The notes beneath the pieces were generated by a model. It did no database searches, was not told where the DNA came from, and worked only from the letters and a program-made list of their open reading frames with translations. From Methylophilaceae bacterium LSUCC0665 (GTDB taxonomy: Bacteria; Pseudomonadota; Gammaproteobacteria; Burkholderiales; Methylophilaceae): 64,000 nucleotides of DNA. The translations under genes and the position numbers were made by a program. Of this stretch, positions 39,605-49,542 are shown piece after piece. Numbering within the stretch: the first letter of the stretch is position 1; each line of letters opens with the position of its first letter. The stretch is from NCBI GenBank assembly GCA_024919215.1, contig CP103437.1, forward strand, positions 806,001 to 870,000, in the 5' to 3' direction.

Positions 39605-41068
39605 ATGACGCAAAAAGAAGCTTCTACCCTGCTCTTATTTGGCGCCAAAGGTAACTTAGCTAGAGTAAAACTATTTCCTGGGTTGTTTAAATTAGATCTC
39701 GCTGGAAAACTTCATCCGGACATGAAAATTGTATCAATTGGTCGGCAAGAAGAGTCACATGCGGAATGGATAATAAACCTAAAAAGTATAATTCGCGCCA
39801 AATATGATAAAGATCTAAATCAAACTGTATTAGATCGTTTTCTAAAAAGAAATGTATATCACGCCAACCTACCAGATGATCCTGATGCTTTCATAAAACT
39901 GTCAGATAGATTAGGTCAAGAAGGGTTTTCACAGAATTTAGCTTTCTTTTTATCAGTCAGGCCATCTGATTTCGCTTTGATTGTTGATCAACTCGCTGAA
40001 GCTAACTTGCTTGATGAATCTAGTCACTGGAAAAGAGTTTTAATTGAGAAACCTTTTGGGGTAAATACTGAAACAGCTCAAGTTCTTCAGGATTCAATTT
40101 CCAAGCATCTTAAAGAATCTCAAATTTATCGTATAGATCATTACTTAGGTAAATTTGCATTACAAAATATATTATTCACACGTTTTTATAACACTCTCCT
40201 TGAACCAATCTGGAATAGGCAATACATTGATCACATACAGATAACAAATCATGAAACATTAGGTGTAGGCGACAGAACAACATTTTATGATGCCACCGGT
40301 GCCCTAAGAGATATGATGCAAAGTCATATCCTACAAACCTTAACGCTTACCACTATGGAAAAGCCAAAAAGTTTTTCTCCCAACGATATAAGAGATGAGA
40401 AAGTCAAGCTGTTGAACCAAATTAAACCGGTACCAATTAATAATTTTGAAAAGCATGTTTTTAGGGCGCAGTATACTGCGGGAACCATATCAAATGAAGG
40501 TGAAGTTAAAGGTTACCTAGAAGAATTAGGTCAAGATAGTAATGTTGAAACATATGCAGCAGTTAAATTTTTTATTGATAATGATCGATGGAAAGATGTT
40601 CCAATCTATCTTCGAACTGCCAAAAGGTTACACGAAAATGCAACCTATATTTCCGTAAAATTAAAACCAACAACAACACCGAGTGGTGAAATAAATGATA
40701 ACTGGATTATTATTAGCATTCAGCCAAAAGAGTCAATTCACATTGAAATGAATACAAAAGTTCCAGGACTCGATGACACAAAATCTAGAAAAATACAACT
40801 TGATGGAGGGATAAGGTTCGAAGGAGACGAAACCATTGATTCTTATGAAACCTTACTGCTTGACCTTATCGAAGGTAATCAATCTAGATTTTTACATATT
40901 GATGAAGTGAAAGCTCAATGGAAACTGATAGACCCAATTATTGAAAAATGGCAGGACACATCAGTTCCAGTTCATTGTTATCCTGCCGGATCAAAAGATC
41001 CGGTTGACTCAAAAATTATTTTTGAAAATTCAGATCAATTTTGGCGCAGTAGTATTAATATAGAGTAA
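39605..41068 (+). CDS. zwf: Glucose-6-phosphate 1-dehydrogenase
   Basis: Zwf oxidises glucose-6-phosphate to the lactone with NAD(P). The 487-aa protein has the catalytic [14 protein letters not shown] segment, [10 protein letters not shown], and [18 protein letters not shown]. The dinucleotide loop reads [18 protein letters not shown]; most homologues have GDLA-R-RKL here, so Asp and Arg are replaced by Asn and Val. Overall fold residues are retained and the gene is probably functional. It follows gnd by 3 bases and dcd begins 19 bases on. Confidence 0.94.
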   Translation: MTQKEASTLLLFGAKGNLARVKLFPGLFKLDLAGKLHPDMKIVSIGRQEESHAEWIINLKSIIRAKYDKDLNQTVLDRFLKRNVYHANLPDDPDAFIKLSDRLGQEGFSQNLAFFLSVRPSDFALIVDQLAEANLLDESSHWKRVLIEKPFGVNTETAQVLQDSISKHLKESQIYRIDHYLGKFALQNILFTRFYNTLLEPIWNRQYIDHIQITNHETLGVGDRTTFYDATGALRDMMQSHILQTLTLTTMEKPKSFSPNDIRDEKVKLLNQIKPVPINNFEKHVFRAQYTAGTISNEGEVKGYLEELGQDSNVETYAAVKFFIDNDRWKDVPIYLRTAKRLHENATYISVKLKPTTTPSGEINDNWIIISIQPKESIHIEMNTKVPGLDDTKSRKIQLDGGIRFEGDETIDSYETLLLDLIEGNQSRFLHIDEVKAQWKLIDPIIEKWQDTSVPVHCYPAGSKDPVDSKIIFENSDQFWRSSINIE

Positions 41069-41087
41069 TAATTTTTTTAGGATAATT

Positions 41088-41654
41088 ATGGCAATTAAAT
41101 CTGATCGTTGGATAAGGGAAATGGCAGAAAATCATGGCATGATTTCACCCTTTGAACCCGGATTGATTCGAGAAAAAGATGGAAACAAAATTGTTTCATA
41201 TGGTACCTCTAGCTATGGTTATGACATTAGATGTGCAAATGAATTTAAAGTGTTTACAAATATTAATTCCACTATTGTTGACCCCAAGAAGTTTGACCCA
41301 AATTCTTTTGTTGAATTTGAATCAGATCATTGTATTATCCCCCCTAATTCTTTCGCTCTAGCAAGAACGGTAGAATTCTTTAAAATACCTAGAAATATAC
41401 TAACAGTTTGTCTTGGTAAATCTACTTATGCAAGATGCGGAATTATCGTTAATGTCACTCCATTCGAACCTGAATGGGAGGGTTATGTCACTTTAGAGTT
41501 TAGCAATACCACACCCCTACCTGCAAAAATATATGCCGGTGAAGGTTGTGCGCAGGTTCTATTTTTTGAATCTGATGAGGTTTGTGAAGTGTCTTACAAA
41601 GATCGTGGCGGTAAATATCAAGGTCAAACCGGCGTTACTCCGCCGAAAATATAA
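41088..41654 (+). CDS. dcd: dCTP deaminase
   Basis: Dcd deaminates dCTP to dUTP, feeding dUMP to ThyA. The 188-aa trimeric enzyme has [55 protein letters not shown] (with the catalytic Glu region) and [16 protein letters not shown]. The ATG is preceded by AGGATA (41079-41084). Its final base overlaps the ATG of the decarboxylase that follows, an arrangement known in Burkholderia-type genomes. Confidence 0.96.
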   Translation: MAIKSDRWIREMAENHGMISPFEPGLIREKDGNKIVSYGTSSYGYDIRCANEFKVFTNINSTIVDPKKFDPNSFVEFESDHCIIPPNSFALARTVEFFKIPRNILTVCLGKSTYARCGIIVNVTPFEPEWEGYVTLEFSNTTPLPAKIYAGEGCAQVLFFESDEVCEVSYKDRGGKYQGQTGVTPPKI

Positions 41655-43894
41655 TGAAATTTAACTTTCCAATTATTATTATTGATGAAGATTTTAGATC
41701 AGAAAATTCTTCTGGTTTTGGAATCAGGCTTCTTGCTGAAGCCATCAAAAAAGAGGGTTTTGAGGCAGTCGGCGTCACAAGTTATGTGGATCTTGCTTCC
41801 TTTGCACAACAGCAAAGCAGAGCCTCAGCTTTTATTTTAGCAATTGACGATGAAGAATTTGTGGAAGAAAATCCAAAAGCAATTAAAAGTCTTAAAGATT
41901 TTGTAGATGAAATTCGATACCGTAATGATGAGATACCTATCTTTCTTCATGGCGAAACAAGAACCAGCCGTCACATACCAAATGAAGTTTTACGTGAATT
42001 AAATGGCTTCATTCATATGAATGAAGATACACCCGAATTTATTGCAAAATATATTACAAGAGAAGCCAGATCCTATCTGGATAGTCTTCCACCTCCCTTT
42101 TTTCGAGCCCTAACTCACTACGCAGCTGATGGCTCATATTCATGGCATTGTCCTGGTCATTCTGGTGGGGTTGCTTTTTTAAAGTCTCCTGTTGGTCAAA
42201 TGTTTCATCAGTTTTTCGGTGAAAATATGCTTCGTGCAGATGTTTGTAATGCGGTTGATGAGCTAGGACAACTTCTTGATCATACCGGTCCTGTTGCAGC
42301 ATCAGAGAAAAATGCTGCAAGAATTTATAATGCTGACCATTGTTATTTTGTTACTAACGGAACATCCACTTCTAATAAAATGGTATGGCATTCGACTGTT
42401 GCACCTGGTGATGTTGTAATAGTAGACAGAAATTGTCATAAATCGGTGTTGCACTCTATTACAATGACCGGCGCTATTCCAATTTTTCTTATGCCGACGA
42501 GGAACCATTTTGGCATTATTGGCCCCATTCCTAAAGAAGAGTTTAGCTGGGACAATATCCAAAAAAAAATTGATTCAAATCCATTCATTAAGAATAAAAA
42601 ACAAAAACCTCGAGTTCTTACAATTACCCAATCAACATATGACGGAGTGTTATATAACGTTGAAGAAATTAAAGAAATGCTTGATGGAAAAATTGATACC
42701 TTACATTTTGATGAAGCATGGCTACCTCATGCAGTTTTTCATAACTTTTATGGCGATTATCACGCAATTGGTGAAGATCGTCCTAAATGTAAAGACAGTA
42801 TGATTTTTTCTACCCAATCGACTCATAAATTATTAGCTGGACTAAGTCAGGCCTCACAAATTCTTGTGCAAGATGCTGAAAATAATAAACTTGACCGAGA
42901 TGTCTTTAATGAATCTTATTTAATGCATTGCTCTACCAGTCCTCAATACTCAATCATTGCTAGCTGTGATGTAGCTGCTGCCATGATGGAACAGCCGGGA
43001 GGGTCAGCTCTAGTTGAAGAATCCATAATGGAAGCTTTGGATTTTAGAAGAGCAATGAGGAAAGTAGATAGTGACTGGGGTCAGGATTGGTGGTTTAAAG
43101 TCTGGGGGCCAGATGACTTAAGCGAAGAAGGCATTGAAACACGCGATTCATGGATGCTTAAATCAGAGGATAATTGGCATGGGTTTGATAAGCTATCGGA
43201 GGGCTTCAACATGCTTGACCCGATCAAGGCGACAATTATTACCCCTGGTTTAAATATGAAAGGTGAATTTGATGATAATATCGGTATCCCCGCATCAATT
43301 GTAACCAAGTATCTCGCAGAGCATGGGGTAATTGTTGAAAAAACTGGTTTGTACTCATTCTTTATTATGTTCACAATTGGGATTACCAAAGGTCGATGGA
43401 ATACACTTCTGGCTGCACTTCAGCAATTTAAGGATGATTATGATAAAAATCAACCAATCTGGAGAGTGCTCCCTGAATTTACCCAGAAGTATCCACAATA
43501 TGAAAGAAAAGGCTTAAGAGATCTTTGTAATGAAATACATGAAGTCTATCGTAAGTATGATGTAGCAAAATTGACTACAGATATGTATCTATCTGATATT
43601 GAAACTGCTATGAAACCGACAGAGGCTTTTGCAAAAATGGCGCATAAAGAGATCGAAAGAATTGCCATTGATGCGCTTGAGGGAAGAGTGACATCAGTAT
43701 TACTTACCCCCTACCCACCTGGGATTCCACTTCTTATTCCAGGGGAAAAATTTAATAAAAAAATAGTTAATTACTTACAGTTTGCTGAAGAGTTTAATGA
43801 GTTATTTCCAGGATTTGAAACAGACAATCATGGATTAGTCAAAGATTCCTTAAATGGTAAAGCTTCGTATTTTGTTGATTGCGTAAAAACTTAA
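41654..43894 (+). CDS. Orn/Lys/Arg decarboxylase, PLP-dependent (AdiA/LdcI fold)
   Basis: A 746-aa decarboxylase of the large bacterial fold-I family. The N-terminal receiver-like wing domain (residues 1-130) is followed by the PLP core: YSWHCPGHSGGVAFLKSPVG, NGTSTSNKMVWHS, DEAWLPHAVFHNFYGDYHA and STQSTHKLLAGLSQAS, with Lys392 as the Schiff-base lysine. The C-terminal domain has TPYPPGIPLLIPGEKF. Substrate (arginine, lysine or ornithine) cannot be assigned from these motifs; the NESYLMHCSTSPQYSIIAS segment occurs in betaproteobacterial arginine/lysine forms. It is probably the source of polyamine precursors and is co-transcribed with dcd. Confidence 0.9.
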   Translation: MKFNFPIIIIDEDFRSENSSGFGIRLLAEAIKKEGFEAVGVTSYVDLASFAQQQSRASAFILAIDDEEFVEENPKAIKSLKDFVDEIRYRNDEIPIFLHGETRTSRHIPNEVLRELNGFIHMNEDTPEFIAKYITREARSYLDSLPPPFFRALTHYAADGSYSWHCPGHSGGVAFLKSPVGQMFHQFFGENMLRADVCNAVDELGQLLDHTGPVAASEKNAARIYNADHCYFVTNGTSTSNKMVWHSTVAPGDVVIVDRNCHKSVLHSITMTGAIPIFLMPTRNHFGIIGPIPKEEFSWDNIQKKIDSNPFIKNKKQKPRVLTITQSTYDGVLYNVEEIKEMLDGKIDTLHFDEAWLPHAVFHNFYGDYHAIGEDRPKCKDSMIFSTQSTHKLLAGLSQASQILVQDAENNKLDRDVFNESYLMHCSTSPQYSIIASCDVAAAMMEQPGGSALVEESIMEALDFRRAMRKVDSDWGQDWWFKVWGPDDLSEEGIETRDSWMLKSEDNWHGFDKLSEGFNMLDPIKATIITPGLNMKGEFDDNIGIPASIVTKYLAEHGVIVEKTGLYSFFIMFTIGITKGRWNTLLAALQQFKDDYDKNQPIWRVLPEFTQKYPQYERKGLRDLCNEIHEVYRKYDVAKLTTDMYLSDIETAMKPTEAFAKMAHKEIERIAIDALEGRVTSVLLTPYPPGIPLLIPGEKFNKKIVNYLQFAEEFNELFPGFETDNHGLVKDSLNGKASYFVDCVKT

Positions 43895-43895
43895 T

Positions 43896-44369
43896 TTAAA
43901 TTTTTCTGTAAGTCAGATAGGAATACTCCAAATCATTTTCAGTAAATTTTTCTGACTGATTTATCAAACTCCATACCGAAAGATCTATGATGGGAAAATA
44001 TGCATCACCATCAATTTCACAGTGGATTTTAGTCACCAATAACTCATCGCAACTATTAATCAGTTGGGTGTAAATTTCGCCCCCTCCAATTATGAAAGTT
44101 TTTTTGTCAGAACTTGGAATATCATTTAACGATTTAATTACATTAATGCCATCAATTTGTAGCTTTGCATTTCTGGTTAAAACAAAGTTATCTCTATTTG
44201 GTAGTGGTCTACCAATTGATTCATAGGTTTTTCTACCCATCACTATTTGATGTCCAGTAGTAATTTCTTTAAAGCGTTTTAGATCATCAGACAAGTGCCA
44301 TGGTAACGAGTTATTTAAGCCAATGACATAATTTTCAGACATAGCAACAATGATTGAAAATTTATTCAC
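43896..44369 (-). CDS. folA: Dihydrofolate reductase
   Basis: FolA regenerates tetrahydrofolate consumed by ThyA. The 157-aa protein has IIVAMSENYVIGLNNSLPWHLSDDLKRFK with the active-site Asp29, VMGRKTYESIGRPLPNRDNFVLTRN (NADPH and folate site) and FIIGGGEIYTQLI. The start codon overlaps the thyA stop by 1 base; its own stop is 1 base away from the convergent decarboxylase. Last gene in alaA-hom-thrC-thyA-folA. Confidence 0.96.
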   Translation of the reverse strand: MNKFSIIVAMSENYVIGLNNSLPWHLSDDLKRFKEITTGHQIVMGRKTYESIGRPLPNRDNFVLTRNAKLQIDGINVIKSLNDIPSSDKKTFIIGGGEIYTQLINSCDELLVTKIHCEIDGDAYFPIIDLSVWSLINQSEKFTENDLEYSYLTYRKI

Positions 44370-45163
44370 TATACCGCAACAGGAGCTTTAATTAATGGAT
44401 GAGGATCATAATTTAATATCTCGAAATCCTCATACTTAAAGCTAAAAATATCTTTAACATGTGGATTAATTCTCATAATAGGTAAATCCTTTACATCCCG
44501 TGATAATTGCTGATGTACTTGCTCAATATGATTACTATATATGTGCGCATCACCTAATGTATGCACAAATTCTCCTGGTGTTAAATCGGTTACCTGAGCT
44601 ATCATTAACGTCAAAAGCGCATATGAAGCAATATTAAAGGGCACACCAAGAAAAATATCTGCACTTCTTTGGTAGAGCTGACACGATAACTTATTATTTG
44701 CAACATAGAATTGAAAAAAACAATGGCAAGGTGGCAATTTCATTTGATCTATCTCGCCTACATTCCATGCCGAGACAATCAATCTTCTTGAGTCAGGATT
44801 ATTTTTTATAGCGTTGATTAAATTAGAAATTTGATCAATCGTTCTTCCATCAGTGGTTTGCCATGATCTCCATTGGGACCCATAGACTGGTCCAAGATTA
44901 CCTTTTTCATCTGCCCATTCATCCCATATGCTTACCTCATTTTCTTTTAGGTAGCGGATATTTGTTGAGCCCTTTAGAAACCAGAGCAGCTCATGAATAA
45001 CTGACTTAAGGTGTACTTTTTTTGTTGTTAATAGTGGGAATTTTTCCGACAAATCAAATCGCATCTGGTAACCAAAAACAGAAATGGTTCCTGTGCCTGT
45101 TCTGTCCTCTTTTTTATCGCCATGTTCAAGAACATGATTCAATAAGTCCAAATATTGCCGCAT
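44369..45163 (-). CDS. thyA: Thymidylate synthase
   Basis: ThyA methylates dUMP to dTMP with methylene-THF. The 264-aa length equals E. coli ThyA, and the nucleophile falls at the same number, Cys146 in [73 protein letters not shown] and GDAHIYSNH are all present. It is the classic folate-dependent enzyme, consistent with the adjacent folA and with dcd supplying dUTP. Confidence 0.97.
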   Translation of the reverse strand: MRQYLDLLNHVLEHGDKKEDRTGTGTISVFGYQMRFDLSEKFPLLTTKKVHLKSVIHELLWFLKGSTNIRYLKENEVSIWDEWADEKGNLGPVYGSQWRSWQTTDGRTIDQISNLINAIKNNPDSRRLIVSAWNVGEIDQMKLPPCHCFFQFYVANNKLSCQLYQRSADIFLGVPFNIASYALLTLMIAQVTDLTPGEFVHTLGDAHIYSNHIEQVHQQLSRDVKDLPIMRINPHVKDIFSFKYEDFEILNYDPHPLIKAPVAV

Positions 45164-45166
45164 AAA

Positions 45167-46606
45167 TTAAGAATGACTTTCGATAAATTGTTTTACTTGA
45201 TTAATATCATTATCAACCTCAAATGACTTTTGTGGCATTTGTTCGATATTGGACAAGCCATCTGGTCTGGGTGGTTTCATCTTAATTGCCTCCATTACTG
45301 TTTCTTCAAATTTAGTTGGCAAAGCAGTTTCTAGAACCACCATTGGAATAGCTTCAGTCTGATCAAAATGATCAAAGGCTGCCTTGAATCCATCAGCAGT
45401 ATGTGTGTCAATAATCAAATTATATTTTTTATGTAATAACTTTATAAAATATAAGCGATTTTGGTGTGAACTAGATGAAGACGTGAAACCGTAATTAGAT
45501 ACTTTTCCAAAGTAGCCTGTATTTGATAAATCAAAACTTTCACCTTGATCAATTTTTTTCCATAGAGATCTTAATTCATCAGGATTTCGTTCAATTAAAT
45601 CAAATATAAATCTCTCAAAATTTGATGCCTTGGAAATATCCATTGAAGGACTGGATGTATGATATGTGTCATCTGATGTTCTTGGTTTATACACACCAGT
45701 TTTGAAAAACTCATCAAGAACATTATTTTCATTTGTTGCGACAACAAGTTTTCTTATTGGCAACCCCATCATTCTAGATATATGTCCAGCACAGATGTTA
45801 CCAAAATTACCTGATGGAACTGTAACGTCAATCACTTCATTAGAGGCATTTGTTGAGGAAAAATACCCCTTAAAATAATAGACCACTTGAGCAATAATTC
45901 TTCCCCAGTTAATTGAGTTAACTGCGCCAATTTGATTCTGATTCTTAAAATCAAGGTCATTGGAAACTCCTTTAACAATATCCTGACAGTCATCAAAAAA
46001 ACCATCAATAGATATATTAAAAATATTATTATCTTGCAAACTGTACATTTGAGCAGTTTGAAATGGACTCATTTTTCCACGAGGTGATAACATAAATACG
46101 TTTACGCCCTTTTTACCAATCATGGCATATTCGGCAGCAGAGCCTGTATCTCCGGAAGTAGCTCCTAATATATTTAATGTCTTATTTTTTTTATGTAAAA
46201 GATATTCAAAAATATTTCCAAGAAATTGCATTGCAATATCTTTAAAAGCTAATGTTGGACCATTAGATAATGAAAGAAGATATAAATGATTATCTACTTT
46301 TGTTAATGGAGTAATATCGCTTGAATCTTGATTGTCACGAGTATAGGAAAATATTTCTTTGGTATATGTTTTATTAATAATATTTCTTAGATCATCATGA
46401 GGAATGTCATCATCATCAATAAATAATTTCATGATTGCAAAAGCTAAATCGGAATATGATAGATTTCGAAACTCCTCAAGATTGTCTGTTGATAAGTTAG
46501 GGTAATTTTCTGGTAAATACAATCCACCATCAGAGGCTAATCCGGTAATTAAGGTCTCACTAAAATTTATTTTTGGTGCTTGTCCACGCGTAGAGATATA
46601 CTTCAT
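45167..46606 (-). CDS. thrC: Threonine synthase
   Basis: ThrC converts O-phosphohomoserine to threonine with PLP. The 479-aa protein is the longer class II-like form, with MKYISTRGQAPKINFSE at the N-terminus, SLSNGPTLAFKDIAMQFLGN (PLP lysine in AFKD), GATSGDTGSAAEYAMIGK (phosphate loop) and VTVPSGNFGNICAGHISRMMGLPI. It overlaps hom by 4 bases and is 3 bases upstream of thyA. Confidence 0.95.
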   Translation of the reverse strand: MKYISTRGQAPKINFSETLITGLASDGGLYLPENYPNLSTDNLEEFRNLSYSDLAFAIMKLFIDDDDIPHDDLRNIINKTYTKEIFSYTRDNQDSSDITPLTKVDNHLYLLSLSNGPTLAFKDIAMQFLGNIFEYLLHKKNKTLNILGATSGDTGSAAEYAMIGKKGVNVFMLSPRGKMSPFQTAQMYSLQDNNIFNISIDGFFDDCQDIVKGVSNDLDFKNQNQIGAVNSINWGRIIAQVVYYFKGYFSSTNASNEVIDVTVPSGNFGNICAGHISRMMGLPIRKLVVATNENNVLDEFFKTGVYKPRTSDDTYHTSSPSMDISKASNFERFIFDLIERNPDELRSLWKKIDQGESFDLSNTGYFGKVSNYGFTSSSSSHQNRLYFIKLLHKKYNLIIDTHTADGFKAAFDHFDQTEAIPMVVLETALPTKFEETVMEAIKMKPPRPDGLSNIEQMPQKSFEVDNDINQVKQFIESHS

Positions 46607-47913
46607 TTTATTAGCTCTTCAAGTCTTATTTTGACAACATTTCCAACATTTGATTGCATTTTTTGAATGTCATCAATAATGCCATTAATTTCTTTTTCTT
46701 GAGCATTCTTGACTACAATAATGACATCATTTTCTGTTTGATTTTTTTTCAGCATTTTTTGATGCATCTCATCAATTGAAATATTTTTATCAGCAAATAA
46801 AGATGTTATTTTTGCAAGCACTCCTGCTGCATCAATAAAATTAGCTCTAATGTAATATCCAGAACTTATCTGATTTATTTTTTTAAACTTCAATGAGGAT
46901 AAACTTGATTCTTCATAACCGAAGGAAGGGATATGAAATACTTTATTTCCTTTGGAAATGGAGCGTGCCAAATCAATGACATCAGACAATACTGCACTCG
47001 CTGTTGGATCAGACCCTGCTCCAGCACCGTAATAAAGAGTCGGACCCAACATGTTACCCATTACCAAGACTGCATTCATCGGCCCGTCTACATTTGCAAC
47101 TAGCTGCGTTTCAGAGATCAAGGTCGGATGCACTCTCACCTCAATATCTTGATTTACTTTCTTTGCCAAGCCTATCAACTTGATTCTGTAGCCAAGTTCT
47201 TCAGCATAAGCCACATCTTTTAATTGAAGATTACTGATACCTTCAACAAATACGTCGTTATAGTTTAATGCAACACCAAAAGCAATTGATGCAATAATTG
47301 TAATCTTGTGAGCTGCATCAATCCCTTCAATATCAAAAGTTGGGTCGGCCTCAGCATAACCTAATGATTGCGCCTGAGATAATGCTGTTTCAAATGAAAG
47401 CCCATTATTTTTCATTTCAGTAAGTATGTAATTGGTCGTTCCATTCAAAATCCCAGCCACCCATTCCACCTTATTTGAAACCACGCCTTCACGTAATACT
47501 TTAATAATTGGAATTCCACCTGCTACTGAGGCTTCATAGAGGATTGAGACATTATTTTCTTTTGCTAAATTAAAAAGCTCAGTCCCGTGCAGAGCAATTA
47601 GTGCTTTATTGGCTGTAACCAAATGCTTCTTAGCATTTAAAGCTTTTTTAGCAAAGTCAAAAGCAATTCTAGTTCCACCAATTAATTCAAGTACCACATC
47701 AGATGTATTGATTAAATCATCAATGTCTTTTGCTATCATTTTTTTATCTTTAGCAACGCTTATAATTTTTTCATGATCTAGATCTAATATGGATACAATT
47801 TCAAAATCTATACCAGTTTTAGAAAGAATTTCATCATGATTTTCCCGCAAAACATTAAAGACCCCAGAGCCAACAGTTCCAAAACCCAAAATTCCTATTC
47901 TAAACTTACTCAT
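46603..47913 (-). CDS. hom: Homoserine dehydrogenase
   Basis: Hom reduces aspartate semialdehyde to homoserine. The 436-aa monofunctional enzyme has the Rossmann loop ILGFGTVGSGVFNVL, VTANKALIALHG, ASVAGGIPIIKVLREG, GILNGTTNYILTEM, and GYAEADPTFDIEGIDAAHKI with the catalytic Lys region. A C-terminal ACT domain (about residues 350-430, YIRANFIDAAGVLAKITSLFAD) allows threonine feedback. It overlaps alaA by 4 bases. Confidence 0.96.
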   Translation of the reverse strand: MSKFRIGILGFGTVGSGVFNVLRENHDEILSKTGIDFEIVSILDLDHEKIISVAKDKKMIAKDIDDLINTSDVVLELIGGTRIAFDFAKKALNAKKHLVTANKALIALHGTELFNLAKENNVSILYEASVAGGIPIIKVLREGVVSNKVEWVAGILNGTTNYILTEMKNNGLSFETALSQAQSLGYAEADPTFDIEGIDAAHKITIIASIAFGVALNYNDVFVEGISNLQLKDVAYAEELGYRIKLIGLAKKVNQDIEVRVHPTLISETQLVANVDGPMNAVLVMGNMLGPTLYYGAGAGSDPTASAVLSDVIDLARSISKGNKVFHIPSFGYEESSLSSLKFKKINQISSGYYIRANFIDAAGVLAKITSLFADKNISIDEMHQKMLKKNQTENDVIIVVKNAQEKEINGIIDDIQKMQSNVGNVVKIRLEELIK

Positions 47914-49127
47914 TGTTTGACAATTCCTGTAAAAAATTCATTCAATCTTGTAAACGCCACTTTTAAATTATCTTCATCAGGCAAAAAGACAACTCTAAAG
48001 TGATTTGTATCACACCAATTAAAACCGCTTCCCTGAACCAAAAGCACTTTTGTATCAATTAGAATCTTCAAAATAAGTTCTTGATCATTATCAATTTTAT
48101 ATTTTTTTGGATCAAGTCTTGGAAATAAGTACATAGCAGCATCAGGCTTCACACAGCTTATTCCAGGAATTTGCGACATGAGATCATAGGCTAAATCTCT
48201 TTGTCTCGCCAACCTCCCCTCAGGAGCAACAAGATCATTAATACTTTGATAGCCGCCTAGAGCAGTTTGAATTGCTAATTGACCTGGTACATTCGAGCAC
48301 AGTCTCATTGATGCAAGCATATTTAATCCTTCTAAATAATCTGTTGCATTTTTTTTATCTCCGGACAAAATGAGCCACCCAGCACGATATCCACAAGCTC
48401 TATAATTTTTGGATAAACCGTTAAAAGTTAAAAAAACTATATCGTCAGCTAATGATGCAATTGAAGTATGTTTTTTTCCATCATAAAGAACCTTATCGTA
48501 AATCTCATCTGCCATAATAATCAGATTTTTCTCTCTAGCAATTTGAATAATCCCTTGCAAAATCTCATCCGGATACAAAGCTCCAGTTGGATTGTTTGGA
48601 TTAATAACCACTATTGCTTTTGTCTTTGATGTCACTTTAGATTTAATGTCATTTAAATCTGGATACCATTTTTGTTTTTCATCACATAAATAATGAACTG
48701 GTTTTCCACCGGCAAGCTTAACTGCAGCTGTCCAAAGTGGATAGTCTGGCATCGGAATAAGGACTTCATCTTCGTTGTTGATTAGACCTTGCATCGCCAT
48801 AACAATTAATTCTGAAACACCATTACCAATGATAATGTCATCCACATCGACATCTTTTATATATTTTTCTTGCGCATAATGCATGATTGATTTTCTTGGT
48901 GCAAAAAAACCATGGCTTTCAGTATAACCAGATGCTTGAGACATATTTCTGATAACATCTTGGGTAATTTCATCAGGCGCCTCAAATCCGAATGCAGCTG
49001 GGTTGCCAATGTTCATTTTTATGATCTTATGGCCTGACTCCTCCATTTGCTTTGCATGACCCAACACAGGCCCACGAATGTCATAACAAACGTCATCAAG
49101 CTTATTAGATTTTTGAATTTTTTTCAC
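47910..49127 (-). CDS. alaA: Glutamate-pyruvate aminotransferase AlaA
   Basis: AlaA makes alanine from pyruvate and glutamate. The 405-aa length equals E. coli AlaA and the similarity runs end to end: SNKLDDVCYDIRGPVLGHA, MNIGNPAAFGFEAPDEI, NGVSELIVMAMQGL, PDYPLWTAAVKLAGGKPVHY, INPNNPTGALY, TFNGLSKNYRACGYRAGW (PLP lysine) and LASMRLCSNVPGQLAIQTAL. The alaA-hom-thrC order is common in betaproteobacteria. Confidence 0.94.
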   Translation of the reverse strand: MKKIQKSNKLDDVCYDIRGPVLGHAKQMEESGHKIIKMNIGNPAAFGFEAPDEITQDVIRNMSQASGYTESHGFFAPRKSIMHYAQEKYIKDVDVDDIIIGNGVSELIVMAMQGLINNEDEVLIPMPDYPLWTAAVKLAGGKPVHYLCDEKQKWYPDLNDIKSKVTSKTKAIVVINPNNPTGALYPDEILQGIIQIAREKNLIIMADEIYDKVLYDGKKHTSIASLADDIVFLTFNGLSKNYRACGYRAGWLILSGDKKNATDYLEGLNMLASMRLCSNVPGQLAIQTALGGYQSINDLVAPEGRLARQRDLAYDLMSQIPGISCVKPDAAMYLFPRLDPKKYKIDNDQELILKILIDTKVLLVQGSGFNWCDTNHFRVVFLPDEDNLKVAFTRLNEFFTGIVKQ

Positions 49128-49173
49128 TTTAAAAACTATATAATAAATAAAATTATCAACAAATTATCAGATT

Positions 49174-49542
49174 ATGAAATTTCATGAAATGACTGATAAA
49201 GAACTTAATTATATCAGTGCCTACGAAGAAAATTGTTTAAAAATTAATAATAAAAAGTATAGTCAATCTATAATTGTTTTACCCAATGAAGTTTTAAGTA
49301 TTGCGAATTTATCCTCACTAGATGTAACTCGATTAATTAAAGATATTCATAAGAAAAAAAATCTTGAGCTAATTATTGTTGCATCTAAAGACAATATTGA
49401 ATTTACTCGTGTCGAGAAATATAAAGAGATTATCTCGATGCAAATCGGAATAGAGTTTATGAAACTTGAAAGTGGTTATCGAACTTACAATATTACTATG
49501 TCAGAATTAAGGGAAGCTGCTTTAATTGTAGTTCTTAATTAA
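49174..49542 (+). CDS. Mth938/DUF498 domain protein (NDUFAF3-like)
   Basis: A 122-aa soluble protein without signal or membrane helices. The pattern [28 protein letters not shown], then [12 protein letters not shown] and the C-terminal [32 protein letters not shown], is characteristic of the Mth938-like (DUF498) family, related to mitochondrial complex I assembly factor NDUFAF3. The conserved late RTYN block is intact. Bacterial function is not established. It is divergent from alaA and overlaps convergent fabB by 8 bases. Confidence 0.78.
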   Translation: MKFHEMTDKELNYISAYEENCLKINNKKYSQSIIVLPNEVLSIANLSSLDVTRLIKDIHKKKNLELIIVASKDNIEFTRVEKYKEIISMQIGIEFMKLESGYRTYNITMSELREAALIVVLN

